In this document: one piece after another, positions 56,842-64,000 of the stretch
How positions within the stretch are numbered: the stretch's first letter is position 1
Layout of the letters: each line of letters begins with the position of its first letter
Source: Desulfotignum sp.
Lineage (GTDB): Bacteria; Desulfobacterota; Desulfobacteria; Desulfobacterales; Desulfobacteraceae
NCBI GenBank assembly: GCA_018399285.1
Contig: JAGYOW010000010.1
Span: 1-64,000, forward strand
Reading direction: 5' to 3'
Length of the DNA: 64,000 bases
Translations under genes and position numbers: made by a program
Notes under the pieces: generated by a model
Told to the model about the DNA's origin: nothing
The model's database searches: none
What the model saw: only the letters and a program-made list of their open reading frames with translations

Positions 56842-58026
56842 ATGACACACCCCCGTTTCCGTTTTTACAGCCTGATCCTTGTCACCACTTTGGCCAAACT
56901 GCTGATGAACACGGCCCGACGGATGGTGTATCCCTTTGCCCCGGCCTTTGCCAGGGGGCTGGGCGTGGATCTGGCCGCCATCACCTCGGTCATTGCCCTG
57001 AATCAGGCCACGGCCGTGCTGGGACCGGTGGGGGCCTCTTTTGCCGACCATTACGGCAACCGCCGCATTATTTTGTTTTCTCTGGTCATGCTCTGTATCG
57101 GGTGTGTGGCCGCCGGCCTGATCCCTTTGTACGGCACCCTGGTGCTGGCCCTGTTTTTCGCAGGACTGGCCAAAAGCATTTTTGATCCCAGTTTCCAGGC
57201 TTTCATCGGTACCCATGTGCCGTTTGAACAGCGGGGAAAATTCATCGGCATCACGGAATTGGCCTGGGCCGGGGCCACTTTGGTGGGGATTCCCCTGGCC
57301 GGCATGACCATCCAGGCGTTTTCCTTTCAGACCCCGTTTCTGGTCATCGGCATCCTGGCCGCCGCCTGTTTTGCCTTGATTTTCAGGATGATGCCCGAAG
57401 ACCGGCCCCCTGCCGGAAATGCCGGCAAAAAAACCGGGCACCTGCTGGTGAACTGGCAGCAGATCATGAAAAACCGGCAGGTTTTAGGCATGCTGAGCTT
57501 TGCCTTTTTCATGGCATTGGGATCCGATATTTTGTTTGTGGTCTACGGCGCATGGCTGGAGCAGTCCTATGGCCTGTCTCTGGCCGCCATCGGCATGGGA
57601 ACGATCCTCATCGGCATGGCCGAGGTGGCCGGAGAAGCGATCACCGCGTTTTTTTCCGACCGGATCGGGCTGCTGAGAACCGTGTTCATCGGCATGATCC
57701 TGACGGCCGGCGCCTATTTTCTGCTGCCCGTCCTGGACCGGGGGGTCTTTTATGTGCTGGGCGGATTGTTTCTGGTATTTTTATGCTTTGAATTCACCAT
57801 TGTCACGGCCATGAGCCTGGCCACGGAACTGATGCCGGAACTGCGGGCATCCACCTTGTCGGCATTTTACGCCGTGGGCGGCATGGGCCGGGTGGTCGGG
57901 GCGTTTTGCGGTGGCCTGATCTGGTCTAAAACCGGTATTTTTTATATCAGCGTGATTGCCGGTGTGTGCACACTGGCCGCCCTGGCCTGCTTGACGGCCG
58001 GGTTTATCCGTTTTTCCCGGTCTTAG
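56842..58026 (+). CDS. major facilitator superfamily transporter
   Basis: A 394-aa inner-membrane transporter with about twelve hydrophobic segments. The loop 2-3 motif is ASFADHYGNRRI (a version of the MFS motif A, G-x-x-x-D-R-x-G-R-R). The repeat in the second half reads FFSDRIGLLRTVF. MVYPFAPAFARGLGVDLAAI near the N-terminus resembles drug-efflux-like members, but the substrate is not predictable. It is co-directional with ccdA at 13-base spacing and convergent with the PHP gene, with which it overlaps by four bases at the stops. Confidence 0.85.
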   Translation: MTHPRFRFYSLILVTTLAKLLMNTARRMVYPFAPAFARGLGVDLAAITSVIALNQATAVLGPVGASFADHYGNRRIILFSLVMLCIGCVAAGLIPLYGTLVLALFFAGLAKSIFDPSFQAFIGTHVPFEQRGKFIGITELAWAGATLVGIPLAGMTIQAFSFQTPFLVIGILAAACFALIFRMMPEDRPPAGNAGKKTGHLLVNWQQIMKNRQVLGMLSFAFFMALGSDILFVVYGAWLEQSYGLSLAAIGMGTILIGMAEVAGEAITAFFSDRIGLLRTVFIGMILTAGAYFLLPVLDRGVFYVLGGLFLVFLCFEFTIVTAMSLATELMPELRASTLSAFYAVGGMGRVVGAFCGGLIWSKTGIFYISVIAGVCTLAALACLTAGFIRFSRS

Positions 58027-58931
58027 GCCAGCGCGGCTTCAAACCGGCGAAACAGAGGTTCCGTGATACCGGCCACTCCCAGGGGACGTTCACTGGCATC
58101 GTGACAGTCTGAACCCCCCGTGATCAGCAGATCATGACGCATTGCCCAGCCAAGCAGTATCTCTTGAAACGCTTTTGTGTGTCCCGGGTAAAACACCTCA
58201 ATGCCTTGAAGGCCGGCATCCAGAAATTCCGGTAACAGGGTTTCCACAATCTCAATGGGCGGCAGCACTTCCTTGTAATGGCCGTTGCCCGGATAGGAGC
58301 CGGCAGCCGGGTGGGCCAGGACCGCCAGCAAAGGATGTTGTTTCATGAACCGGGCCACATCCTCCAGTTCAATGCCCGACGGCAGATAGGCCGGGCTGGC
58401 ATTGCCGATGATCCGGTTGATGGTTTCTTTTTCAGTCATGCCCAGTTTTTCAGACAGGGCCAGGGCAAAATGACGGCGGCTGGCATTGGCGCTGTAATCG
58501 GCAATGTCCTGAAAAACCAGTTCTCTGGCCAGTAACGGTGTCTTTCCCATGGGTCCGAATTCTTCATTGATCCGCATGATCCGTGCCCGGACCAGCCCCT
58601 CGCCCCGGCCTTTGGACATCAGAGTTTCAAAATCAGTCACAAACTTTATGTCTGACAGTCGCTTTTGAGAAAAATAACACAGCAGATGAAGCGTGCCTGT
58701 AAAAAAAGACCGACGAAACCGAACGGAAACCTCCACCCCGGGAATCACCTGAACTCCTGCCTGTTCTCCTTGTGCCAGCCCCGGCTCAATTCCCTTGAGG
58801 GTATCATGATCCGTGATGGCAATTGCTTTGAGTCCAAGCGCTTTTGCCCGGGCCACCAGTTGTCCGGGGGTAAAATCACCATCCGAGGCCTGGGTGTGGT
58901 TATGCAGGTCGGCAAATATCAAGTGCGTCAT
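58023..58931 (-). CDS. PHP-domain phosphoesterase (TrpH/YciV-like)
   Basis: A 302-aa cytoplasmic metal-dependent phosphoesterase. Metal-binding motifs of the PHP superfamily are clear: DLHNHTQASDG near 7-17, ITDHDT near 40, a Glu in PGVEVS near 65, LAHPAA near 207, and GGSDCH near 274. Length and motif spacing match the YciV/RNase AM and 3',5'-nucleotide phosphatase group rather than HisJ or DNA polymerase PHP domains. It probably hydrolyses nucleotide or RNA 5' ends. It is transcribed alone. Confidence 0.85.
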   Translation of the reverse strand: MTHLIFADLHNHTQASDGDFTPGQLVARAKALGLKAIAITDHDTLKGIEPGLAQGEQAGVQVIPGVEVSVRFRRSFFTGTLHLLCYFSQKRLSDIKFVTDFETLMSKGRGEGLVRARIMRINEEFGPMGKTPLLARELVFQDIADYSANASRRHFALALSEKLGMTEKETINRIIGNASPAYLPSGIELEDVARFMKQHPLLAVLAHPAAGSYPGNGHYKEVLPPIEIVETLLPEFLDAGLQGIEVFYPGHTKAFQEILLGWAMRHDLLITGGSDCHDASERPLGVAGITEPLFRRFEAALA

Positions 58932-59158
58932 GTGTTTTTCTCCTGATGCTTGAAAAACGGTTTTCAGGATGATCCCCTTGGCCGGTCAAGGATTGTCACT
59001 GGTTTAAACGCTTGCAGCAGAGCATTTTTTTAAAAAAATTTCAAGATATCGTTTGATTTTTAACAGGTAAATGATAGAAGAAAAAATCAAAATTGGAAAA
59101 ATTTCCAGCAAAAAAGGATGTATAATCAAAACAAACCTTCTCATATACGGATAAAAAC

Positions 59159-61096
59159 ATGGACATTCTGAATGAACTGGGCAAAATCGGATCAGCGGAA
59201 CAGGCTTTGGCGGTTTTTGAAAAGCAAATGGATACGGCGCAGTTGGGTCGAATTTCGAGCATCTCACATCCAGAAATTCTGAAACGGATTGCCAATGCCG
59301 TGGTGATCTGCAACCCGGACCATATTTTCATCAACACGGGGTCTGAAGCGGACCGCCAGTTCATCCGGGACCTGGCCCTGGAAACCGGGGAGGAACGGGC
59401 CCTGGCCATGGAAAATCATACCATTCATTTTGACCTGCCCGGGGAACAGGGCCGGATCGTGGACCGCACCTTTTATATCGCCAATCCGGAAGATCTGATC
59501 TCGTCCCTTGCCAACCGCATGAACCGGGAAACCGCCCTGGAAGATATCCGCGCCAACATGACCGATATCATGAAAGGGAAAACCATGGTGGTGGGATTTT
59601 ACATGCGGGGGCCCGTGGGGGCAACGGTTTCCAACCCGGCCCTGGAAATCACCAGTTCCGCCTATGTCAGTCACAGCGCTGAGATCCTGTACCGGAATGC
59701 GTTTGCGGATTTTGACAAAGAAGTGGCGGCCCGGGGTCATTTTTTCACCAATGTCCACTCCCAGGGGCTGAACCGGACAAAAGATCTGCCCGATGCCCGG
59801 GTGTTCATGGATTTGCAGTACCAGACCACCTACAGCTTTAAATGCACCTATGCCGGCAACACATTGCTGCTCAAAAAAGGGAACCACCGGTTTGCCGTGG
59901 ACAAGGCCGTCCATAAAAACCGGGGGGAAGAGCTGTCCGAGCACATGTTCATCACCGGAATCCAGGGGCCGGAAAACCGGGTGACCTGGTTTGCCGGGGC
60001 TGCGCCATCCGGATGCGGCAAAACCACCACAGCCATGGCCGGGGACCTGTTTGTGGGAGACGACCTGGCCCAGATGTGGATCGCAGACGATGGCAGCATC
60101 CGAAGCGTCAACCCGGAAGCCGGTATCTTCGGGATTGTGGAGGATGTGAACCAGGAAGGGGACCCCTTGCTCATGAAAGTGCTCAGGCAGACCGGATATG
60201 AGGTGATCTGGTCCAATGTGCTCATTGATGAAAACAATATCCCCCACTGGGTGGGCAACCTTGAACCTCCGCCTGAAAAAGGGATCAATTTTCAGGGGGA
60301 ATGGCATCCAGGTAAAACCGATGACACAGGCAAACCCATTCCCATGTCCCATCCCAATTCCCGGTGCACCCTGAGGTCCACCAACCTGGAAAACTATTGT
60401 CCGGACGCGGAAAACCCGGACGGCGTGCTCACCCGGATATTCACTTACAGCGGCCGGGATGCGGACACCATGCCCCCGGTCTGGGTGGCACGGGATTCCG
60501 ATCAGGGCGTGGTCATCGGTGCCTGCATCGTATCGGCTGCCACGGCCACTGAAGTGGGGGCTTCCGGGGTCAAACGGGCCCCCTGGGCCAATGCCCCGTT
60601 CATTCCCGGGGCTTTAGGGGATTACATGGATGCCCAGTTCCGGTTTTTCGGAAACGCCAGAATTCAGGAACAATTTCAGCCCGTCATGGCCGGTCTGAAT
60701 TATTTTCTCACGGACAAAGCCCGGGGCGGCAGTACCGGCAAACTGCTGGGGGAAAAAAAAGATGTCAAGGTCTGGCTGGCATGGCTGGAACGATACGCTC
60801 ATAAGGAGGCAGGACATATTCAGACCCCCATCGGCAACCTGCCCCTGTATCGGGACCTGAAACCGCTGTTTGATAAGATCATTGACAAACCCTATCCGAA
60901 AGATCTGTATGACCGGCAGTTTTCCCTGTATGTGGATCACATCATTGCACGCATCAAACTGCAGGAAGCTGCCTATGCCAAAGAAAAAAACATCCCCGAC
61001 CGGCTGTTTGAGATTCTGGCACATCAGAAAGAAGCGCTGCAGGCATTGAAGCAGACAAAAGGAGCGGTGATTTTACCCGGGGATATGGAAAGCTGA
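59159..61096 (+). CDS. phosphoenolpyruvate carboxykinase, GTP-type (divergent)
   Basis: A 645-aa enzyme that interconverts oxaloacetate and phosphoenolpyruvate with a nucleotide, the main gluconeogenic entry point. The P-loop is GAAPSGCGKTTTAM near 280-293, differing from the FPSACGKTNLAM form of common GTP-PEPCK but keeping the GKT. MRGPVGATVSNPALEIT, RFFGNARI and a substrate-site region rich in Arg and Ser match the GTP-type length and order. The call rests on overall layout; nucleotide preference is not certain. It has its own upstream region of about 225 bases and no operon partners, which suggests individual control by carbon supply. Confidence 0.8.
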   Translation: MDILNELGKIGSAEQALAVFEKQMDTAQLGRISSISHPEILKRIANAVVICNPDHIFINTGSEADRQFIRDLALETGEERALAMENHTIHFDLPGEQGRIVDRTFYIANPEDLISSLANRMNRETALEDIRANMTDIMKGKTMVVGFYMRGPVGATVSNPALEITSSAYVSHSAEILYRNAFADFDKEVAARGHFFTNVHSQGLNRTKDLPDARVFMDLQYQTTYSFKCTYAGNTLLLKKGNHRFAVDKAVHKNRGEELSEHMFITGIQGPENRVTWFAGAAPSGCGKTTTAMAGDLFVGDDLAQMWIADDGSIRSVNPEAGIFGIVEDVNQEGDPLLMKVLRQTGYEVIWSNVLIDENNIPHWVGNLEPPPEKGINFQGEWHPGKTDDTGKPIPMSHPNSRCTLRSTNLENYCPDAENPDGVLTRIFTYSGRDADTMPPVWVARDSDQGVVIGACIVSAATATEVGASGVKRAPWANAPFIPGALGDYMDAQFRFFGNARIQEQFQPVMAGLNYFLTDKARGGSTGKLLGEKKDVKVWLAWLERYAHKEAGHIQTPIGNLPLYRDLKPLFDKIIDKPYPKDLYDRQFSLYVDHIIARIKLQEAAYAKEKNIPDRLFEILAHQKEALQALKQTKGAVILPGDMES

Positions 61097-61254
61097 AATT
61101 GGGTGATTTACCCATTTTATTGGATTTTATTGCTTGATTTTATGAACTTTTTTGGATAAAAATATTGATTTCACAATTGAATATCAAACATTATCAACTA
61201 CTGTTGCAGCCGGATGCTGCTGACAATATGTTTTTTTGACAACAGGAGGAACCA
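61097..61254. other. AT-rich leader region before the NfnA-type gene
   Basis: About 160 AT-rich bases without a gene. They hold the likely promoter of the nfnA/nfnB pair and a good AGGAGG site just before 61255. No clear terminator for the PEP carboxykinase gene is seen. Confidence 0.4.
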
Positions 61255-62085
61255 ATGGCAAAAATTGTCCATCGTGAGGAAATGGCCCAGGGCACCATCA
61301 TTTTAAATGAGATTGAGGCCCTGCGCATATCCCGCAAAGCTAAACCCGGCCAGTTCGTAATTCTTCAGGCCGATGAGACCGGGGAACGTATTCCGTTGAC
61401 CATGGCGGATACCAACCCGGACAAAGGAACCATCACCATTATCTACATGGTGGTGGGCAAGTCCACGGCCCGGTTCAAACAACTGCAGGTCGGAGACGAA
61501 TATTTCGCCCTGATCGGTCCGTTAGGGGCACCCACCCATATTGAAAATTTCGGCAAAGTGGTGTGTGTGGGCGGGGGCACAGGGATTGCCGTGCTTCACC
61601 CCATTACCCGGGCATTGAAACAGGCCGGCAATGAAGTCACCACCATTTTAGGCGCCAGAACCTATGACCTGCTGATCATGGAAGAAAAAATGCGGGCCGT
61701 GTCCGATCATTTTCACATCTGCACGGATGACGGATCCCACGGGCACCACGGATTTGTAACCGATGTACTCAAAGATGTCCTGGAAAAAGACGACATCAAC
61801 CTGGCCGTGGCCATCGGACCCATTCCCATGATGAAGTTCTGCAGCCTGATCACCAAGGAAAAAAATGTCAAAACCTTTGTGAGTCTGAACCCCATCATGG
61901 TGGACGGCACGGGCATGTGCGGGTGCTGCCGCGTTTCCGTGGGCGGAGCCACCAAATTCGCCTGTGTGGACGGACCGGAATTTGACGGACATAAAGTGGA
62001 TTTTGATGAGCTGGCCAAACGACTGGCATCCTATCTGGACGAAGAAAAAACCAGCATGAAAACCTTTGAAAACAGCAACGCATGA
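61255..62085 (+). CDS. NfnA-type flavin/[2Fe-2S] subunit (sulfide dehydrogenase SudB / ferredoxin-NADP reductase alpha)
   Basis: A 276-aa cytoplasmic flavoprotein of the ferredoxin-NADP reductase fold. An FAD-binding barrel with RIPLTMAD is followed by the NAD domain with VGGGTGIAVLHPI near 105, and a C-terminal [2Fe-2S] site with GMCGCCRVSVGG and FACVDGPEFDGH near 222-245. This matches NfnA of electron-bifurcating transhydrogenases and the SudB subunit. It is followed by its NfnB partner after 33 bases. The pair would couple NADPH oxidation to ferredoxin and NAD+ reduction, or the reverse, balancing carriers in a sulfate reducer. Confidence 0.9.
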   Translation: MAKIVHREEMAQGTIILNEIEALRISRKAKPGQFVILQADETGERIPLTMADTNPDKGTITIIYMVVGKSTARFKQLQVGDEYFALIGPLGAPTHIENFGKVVCVGGGTGIAVLHPITRALKQAGNEVTTILGARTYDLLIMEEKMRAVSDHFHICTDDGSHGHHGFVTDVLKDVLEKDDINLAVAIGPIPMMKFCSLITKEKNVKTFVSLNPIMVDGTGMCGCCRVSVGGATKFACVDGPEFDGHKVDFDELAKRLASYLDEEKTSMKTFENSNA

Positions 62086-62118
62086 ACAAACAACCGCCCT
62101 GGTTGTACGGAGGAATAA

Positions 62119-63522
62119 ATGGCAGAAAAAAAAGTGAAAATTGACCGGGCCAAAATGCCGGAACAGGACCCGGATGTCAGACGGAGAAATTTTGAGGAAG
62201 TCCCCCTGGGGCTGAGCGAAGAGATGGCCATGACCGAGGCCAAACGGTGCCTGCAATGCAAAAAACCGGCCTGTGTGGAAGGGTGTCCGGTTTCCGTGCT
62301 CATCCCGGATTTTATCAAGTGCATCGCTGAAGGTGATTTTTCCGGTGCCGCCAACAAACTGTGGGAAAGAAACGCATTGCCGGCCGTGTGCGGCCGGGTC
62401 TGCCCCCAGGAAGAACAGTGCGAAGGCAAATGTATTGTGGGCAAAAAAGACAAGCCCGTGGCCATCGGATATCTGGAACGGTTTGCCGCAGACTATGAGC
62501 GGAAAAACGGTTCCGGCGGGATCCCGGCCGTGGCCGAAAAAACCGGAAAAAAAGTGGCGGTCATCGGATCAGGTCCGTCCGGGCTGACCGTGGCCGGAGA
62601 CCTCTTGCTCAAAGGCCATGATGTCACCATTTTTGAGGCGTTTCACAAACCCGGCGGGGTCCTGGTATACGGCATTCCTGAATTTCGTCTGCCCAAGGAA
62701 ATCGTGGCATCGGAAGTGGCCACCCTGGAAAAAATGGGTGCCAGCATCGAGTGCAATTCCGTGGTGGGCGCGTCCGTCACCATTGACGAACTGTTCGAGG
62801 AAGGATATGACGCCGCGTATATCGGTGTGGGGGCTGGCCTGCCCCGGTTCATGAACCTGCCCGGCGAAAACCTCATCGGCATCTATTCCGCCAATGAATA
62901 CCTGACCCGCACCAACCTGATGAAAGGGTATCTGTTCCCCAAATACGACACCCCCATTGCCAAGGGCAAAAACGTGGTGGTGCTGGGTGCGGGCAACGTG
63001 GCCATGGACTCGGCCCGAACGGCCATGCGCCTGGGCGCGGATTCCGTGAAGGTGGTGTACCGGCGGTCCAGAGAAGAGATGCCGGCCAGGGAAGAAGAAC
63101 TCCACCATGCCCAGCAGGAACAGATCGAATTTGTGCTGCTCACCAACCCCACCCAGTTTTTCGGGGATGAGAACGGCCGGCTCACGGGTATGGAATGCCT
63201 GAAAATGGAACTGGGCGAACCGGATGCCTCGGGCAGAAGACGGCCCGTGCCCATCGAAGGGTCTGAGTTCAGAATTGACTGCGACCTGGTGGTGGTGTCT
63301 GTGGGTTCCAACGCCAACCCGCTTTTGACCAATGCCACCCCGGACATGGCGTTAAACCGCTGGGGCAATATTGTGGCGGATCCGGTCACGGGCAAGACCA
63401 CCAAAAAAGGGGTCTGGGCCGGCGGCGACATTGTCACAGGCGCTGCCACGGTCATCCTGGCCATGGGAGCCGGCAGAGCGGCAGCCAACTCCATGCATGA
63501 CTATCTGACCATCGGCTGGTAA
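62119..63522 (+). CDS. NfnB / GltA-type FAD-NADP oxidoreductase subunit
   Basis: A 467-aa flavoprotein. The N-terminal domain has the 4Fe-4S ligand phrases CLQCKKPACVEGCPV near 36 and CGRVCPQEEQCEGKC near 93. FAD-binding GSGPSGLT is near 152 and NADPH-binding GAGNVAMDSART near 292, with YRRSREEMPAR after it. The C-terminus WAGGDIVTGAATVI is the closing FAD contact. Size and motifs match NfnB and the homotetrameric glutamate synthase small chain; the NfnA gene just upstream favours NfnB. It is a close relative of residues 80-520 of the protein at 360-2525. A strong terminator follows. Confidence 0.92.
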   Translation: MAEKKVKIDRAKMPEQDPDVRRRNFEEVPLGLSEEMAMTEAKRCLQCKKPACVEGCPVSVLIPDFIKCIAEGDFSGAANKLWERNALPAVCGRVCPQEEQCEGKCIVGKKDKPVAIGYLERFAADYERKNGSGGIPAVAEKTGKKVAVIGSGPSGLTVAGDLLLKGHDVTIFEAFHKPGGVLVYGIPEFRLPKEIVASEVATLEKMGASIECNSVVGASVTIDELFEEGYDAAYIGVGAGLPRFMNLPGENLIGIYSANEYLTRTNLMKGYLFPKYDTPIAKGKNVVVLGAGNVAMDSARTAMRLGADSVKVVYRRSREEMPAREEELHHAQQEQIEFVLLTNPTQFFGDENGRLTGMECLKMELGEPDASGRRRPVPIEGSEFRIDCDLVVVSVGSNANPLLTNATPDMALNRWGNIVADPVTGKTTKKGVWAGGDIVTGAATVILAMGAGRAAANSMHDYLTIGW

Positions 63523-63557
63523 TGATCCAAACCCGGTTGTTGCCGGTCATCTAAAAA

Positions 63558-63605
63558 AACCCGGTGGAAACCGATATCACAACCGGTTTCCACCGGGTTT
63601 TCATT
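63558..63605 (+). terminator. rho-independent terminator after nfnB
   Basis: A perfect 16-base stem (AACCCGGTGGAAACCG and its complement) with a ten-base loop is followed by TTTT and a T-rich tail. It lies between the plus-strand nfnB and the minus-strand CooT gene and may work both ways. Confidence 0.88.
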
Positions 63606-63661
63606 TGTTGCCGCCTTATTTTTTGCTCATTTAATGCCACACACAAGATGTGCCGGCAATG

Positions 63662-63850
63662 TCACTCCGGTTGAATAAACACCTTGTGATCCACCAGGGA
63701 CAGTGAATGAATCCGTCCTTTGATGAATTTCTGGTCCCCGAAAATGGACACCAGCCGGATCCCGTTCTCATCGGGCTCCACCTTGTCCACGGCGTCCATG
63801 ATCAATGTTTCCTTATCTGCTTGTTTCAGATATGCACTTGCTTCACACAT
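63662..63850 (-). CDS. CooT-like small nickel-binding protein
   Basis: A 62-aa protein starting MCEASAYL, with Cys at position 2, then VDKVEPDENGIRLVSIFGDQ and GRIHSLSLVDHKVFI. This is the CooT pattern; in known members the Cys2 region binds nickel and the protein helps mature CO dehydrogenase. A good AGGAGA site precedes it. It follows the partial gene at 63863 on the same strand by 12 bases. A CO dehydrogenase or nickel-insertion gene would be expected further along the minus-strand operon beyond the window, but that is inference. Confidence 0.8.
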   Translation of the reverse strand: MCEASAYLKQADKETLIMDAVDKVEPDENGIRLVSIFGDQKFIKGRIHSLSLVDHKVFIQPE

Positions 63851-63862
63851 GTCTGGTTCTCC

Positions 63863-64000
63863 TTATTGGGTTTCAATGAAAGACAGATGGGATGCCATGA
63901 GCTCATCCACCAGCATGGGCAACGGCAGTCCGGCCACCCCCACAATGTCGATATTTTCCTGGCTCAAGGGCAGCAGCACCTTTCGAGCGTCTGACAGGCT
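63863..64000 (-). CDS. C-terminal fragment of an unknown protein upstream of the CooT-like gene
   Basis: Only the last 45 codons are inside the window; the gene begins beyond base 64000. The visible end includes ARKVLLPLSQENIDIVG, then GLPLPMLVDELMASH. No motif is enough to name it. The stop codon lies 12 bases before the CooT ATG, so the two are one operon. The fragment has an ordinary soluble composition. Confidence 0.45.
   Translation of the reverse strand, partial: SLSDARKVLLPLSQENIDIVGVAGLPLPMLVDELMASHLSFIETQ

Overview
The window looks like a chromosome segment of a sulfate-reducing deltaproteobacterium of the Desulfobacteraceae type (Desulfotignum or Desulfobacter-like; genus uncertain). 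The basis is the mix of anaerobic redox genes (a molybdopterin enzyme with GltD-like and ferredoxin partners, an NfnAB-type pair, a CooT-like protein), many periplasmic-binding-domain signalling proteins, sigma-54 control, and a PUFA-synthase-like lipid megasynthase. No phage, plasmid, insertion sequence or CRISPR array was seen.

Layout. 1-5.2 kb (minus): a PsrA/PhsA-like molybdopterin oxidoreductase, its 4Fe-4S partner, a GltD-like flavoprotein, a small protein and the start of a [2Fe-2S] subunit. 5.2-6.5 kb: a decayed IclR regulator and a tRNA-Val. 6.5-12 kb (minus): htpG, rimO, a polyprenyl diphosphate synthase and a secreted protein. 12-17.4 kb (plus): a thioesterase, a DsrE-like protein, a three-sensor diguanylate cyclase and a SprT-like protein. 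17.4-24.1 kb (minus): a DUF2892 protein, a nucleotidyltransferase remnant, an RND efflux pump with a broken adaptor gene, and a PAS/sigma-54 activator. 24.1-33.9 kb: a DUF4242 protein behind a sigma-54 promoter, an SDR, a small AF1514-like protein, a hybrid histidine kinase, glycerate kinase, a C39-like protein, a Ca2+/Na+ antiporter and an amidohydrolase.

33.9-48.3 kb is the most interesting part. A minus-strand locus of about 11.6 kb encodes a multidomain synthase in the order enoyl-reductase-like barrel x2, KS, KS-like, AT, KS, ACP x3, KR, DH. It has a sigma-54-type promoter and is divergent from a sigma-54 activator followed by a PlsC-type acyltransferase. Together these suggest inducible synthesis of a special acyl chain destined for membrane lipids. 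The second KS has lost both catalytic histidines, and all three ACPs carry Thr where the phosphopantetheine Ser is expected.

48.2-64 kb: an IspH-UbiA fusion, parB and parA, hrpA, ccdA, an MFS transporter, a PHP phosphoesterase, GTP-type PEP carboxykinase, NfnAB and CooT.

Reading-frame breaks are concentrated at about 21.9-23.0, 36.1-38.7, 41.8-42.5 and 53.6-54.8 kb. Several are explained by a missing base in a short homopolymer, so sequencing or assembly error is more likely than gene death there. The broken genes are annotated at full extent with that caveat.
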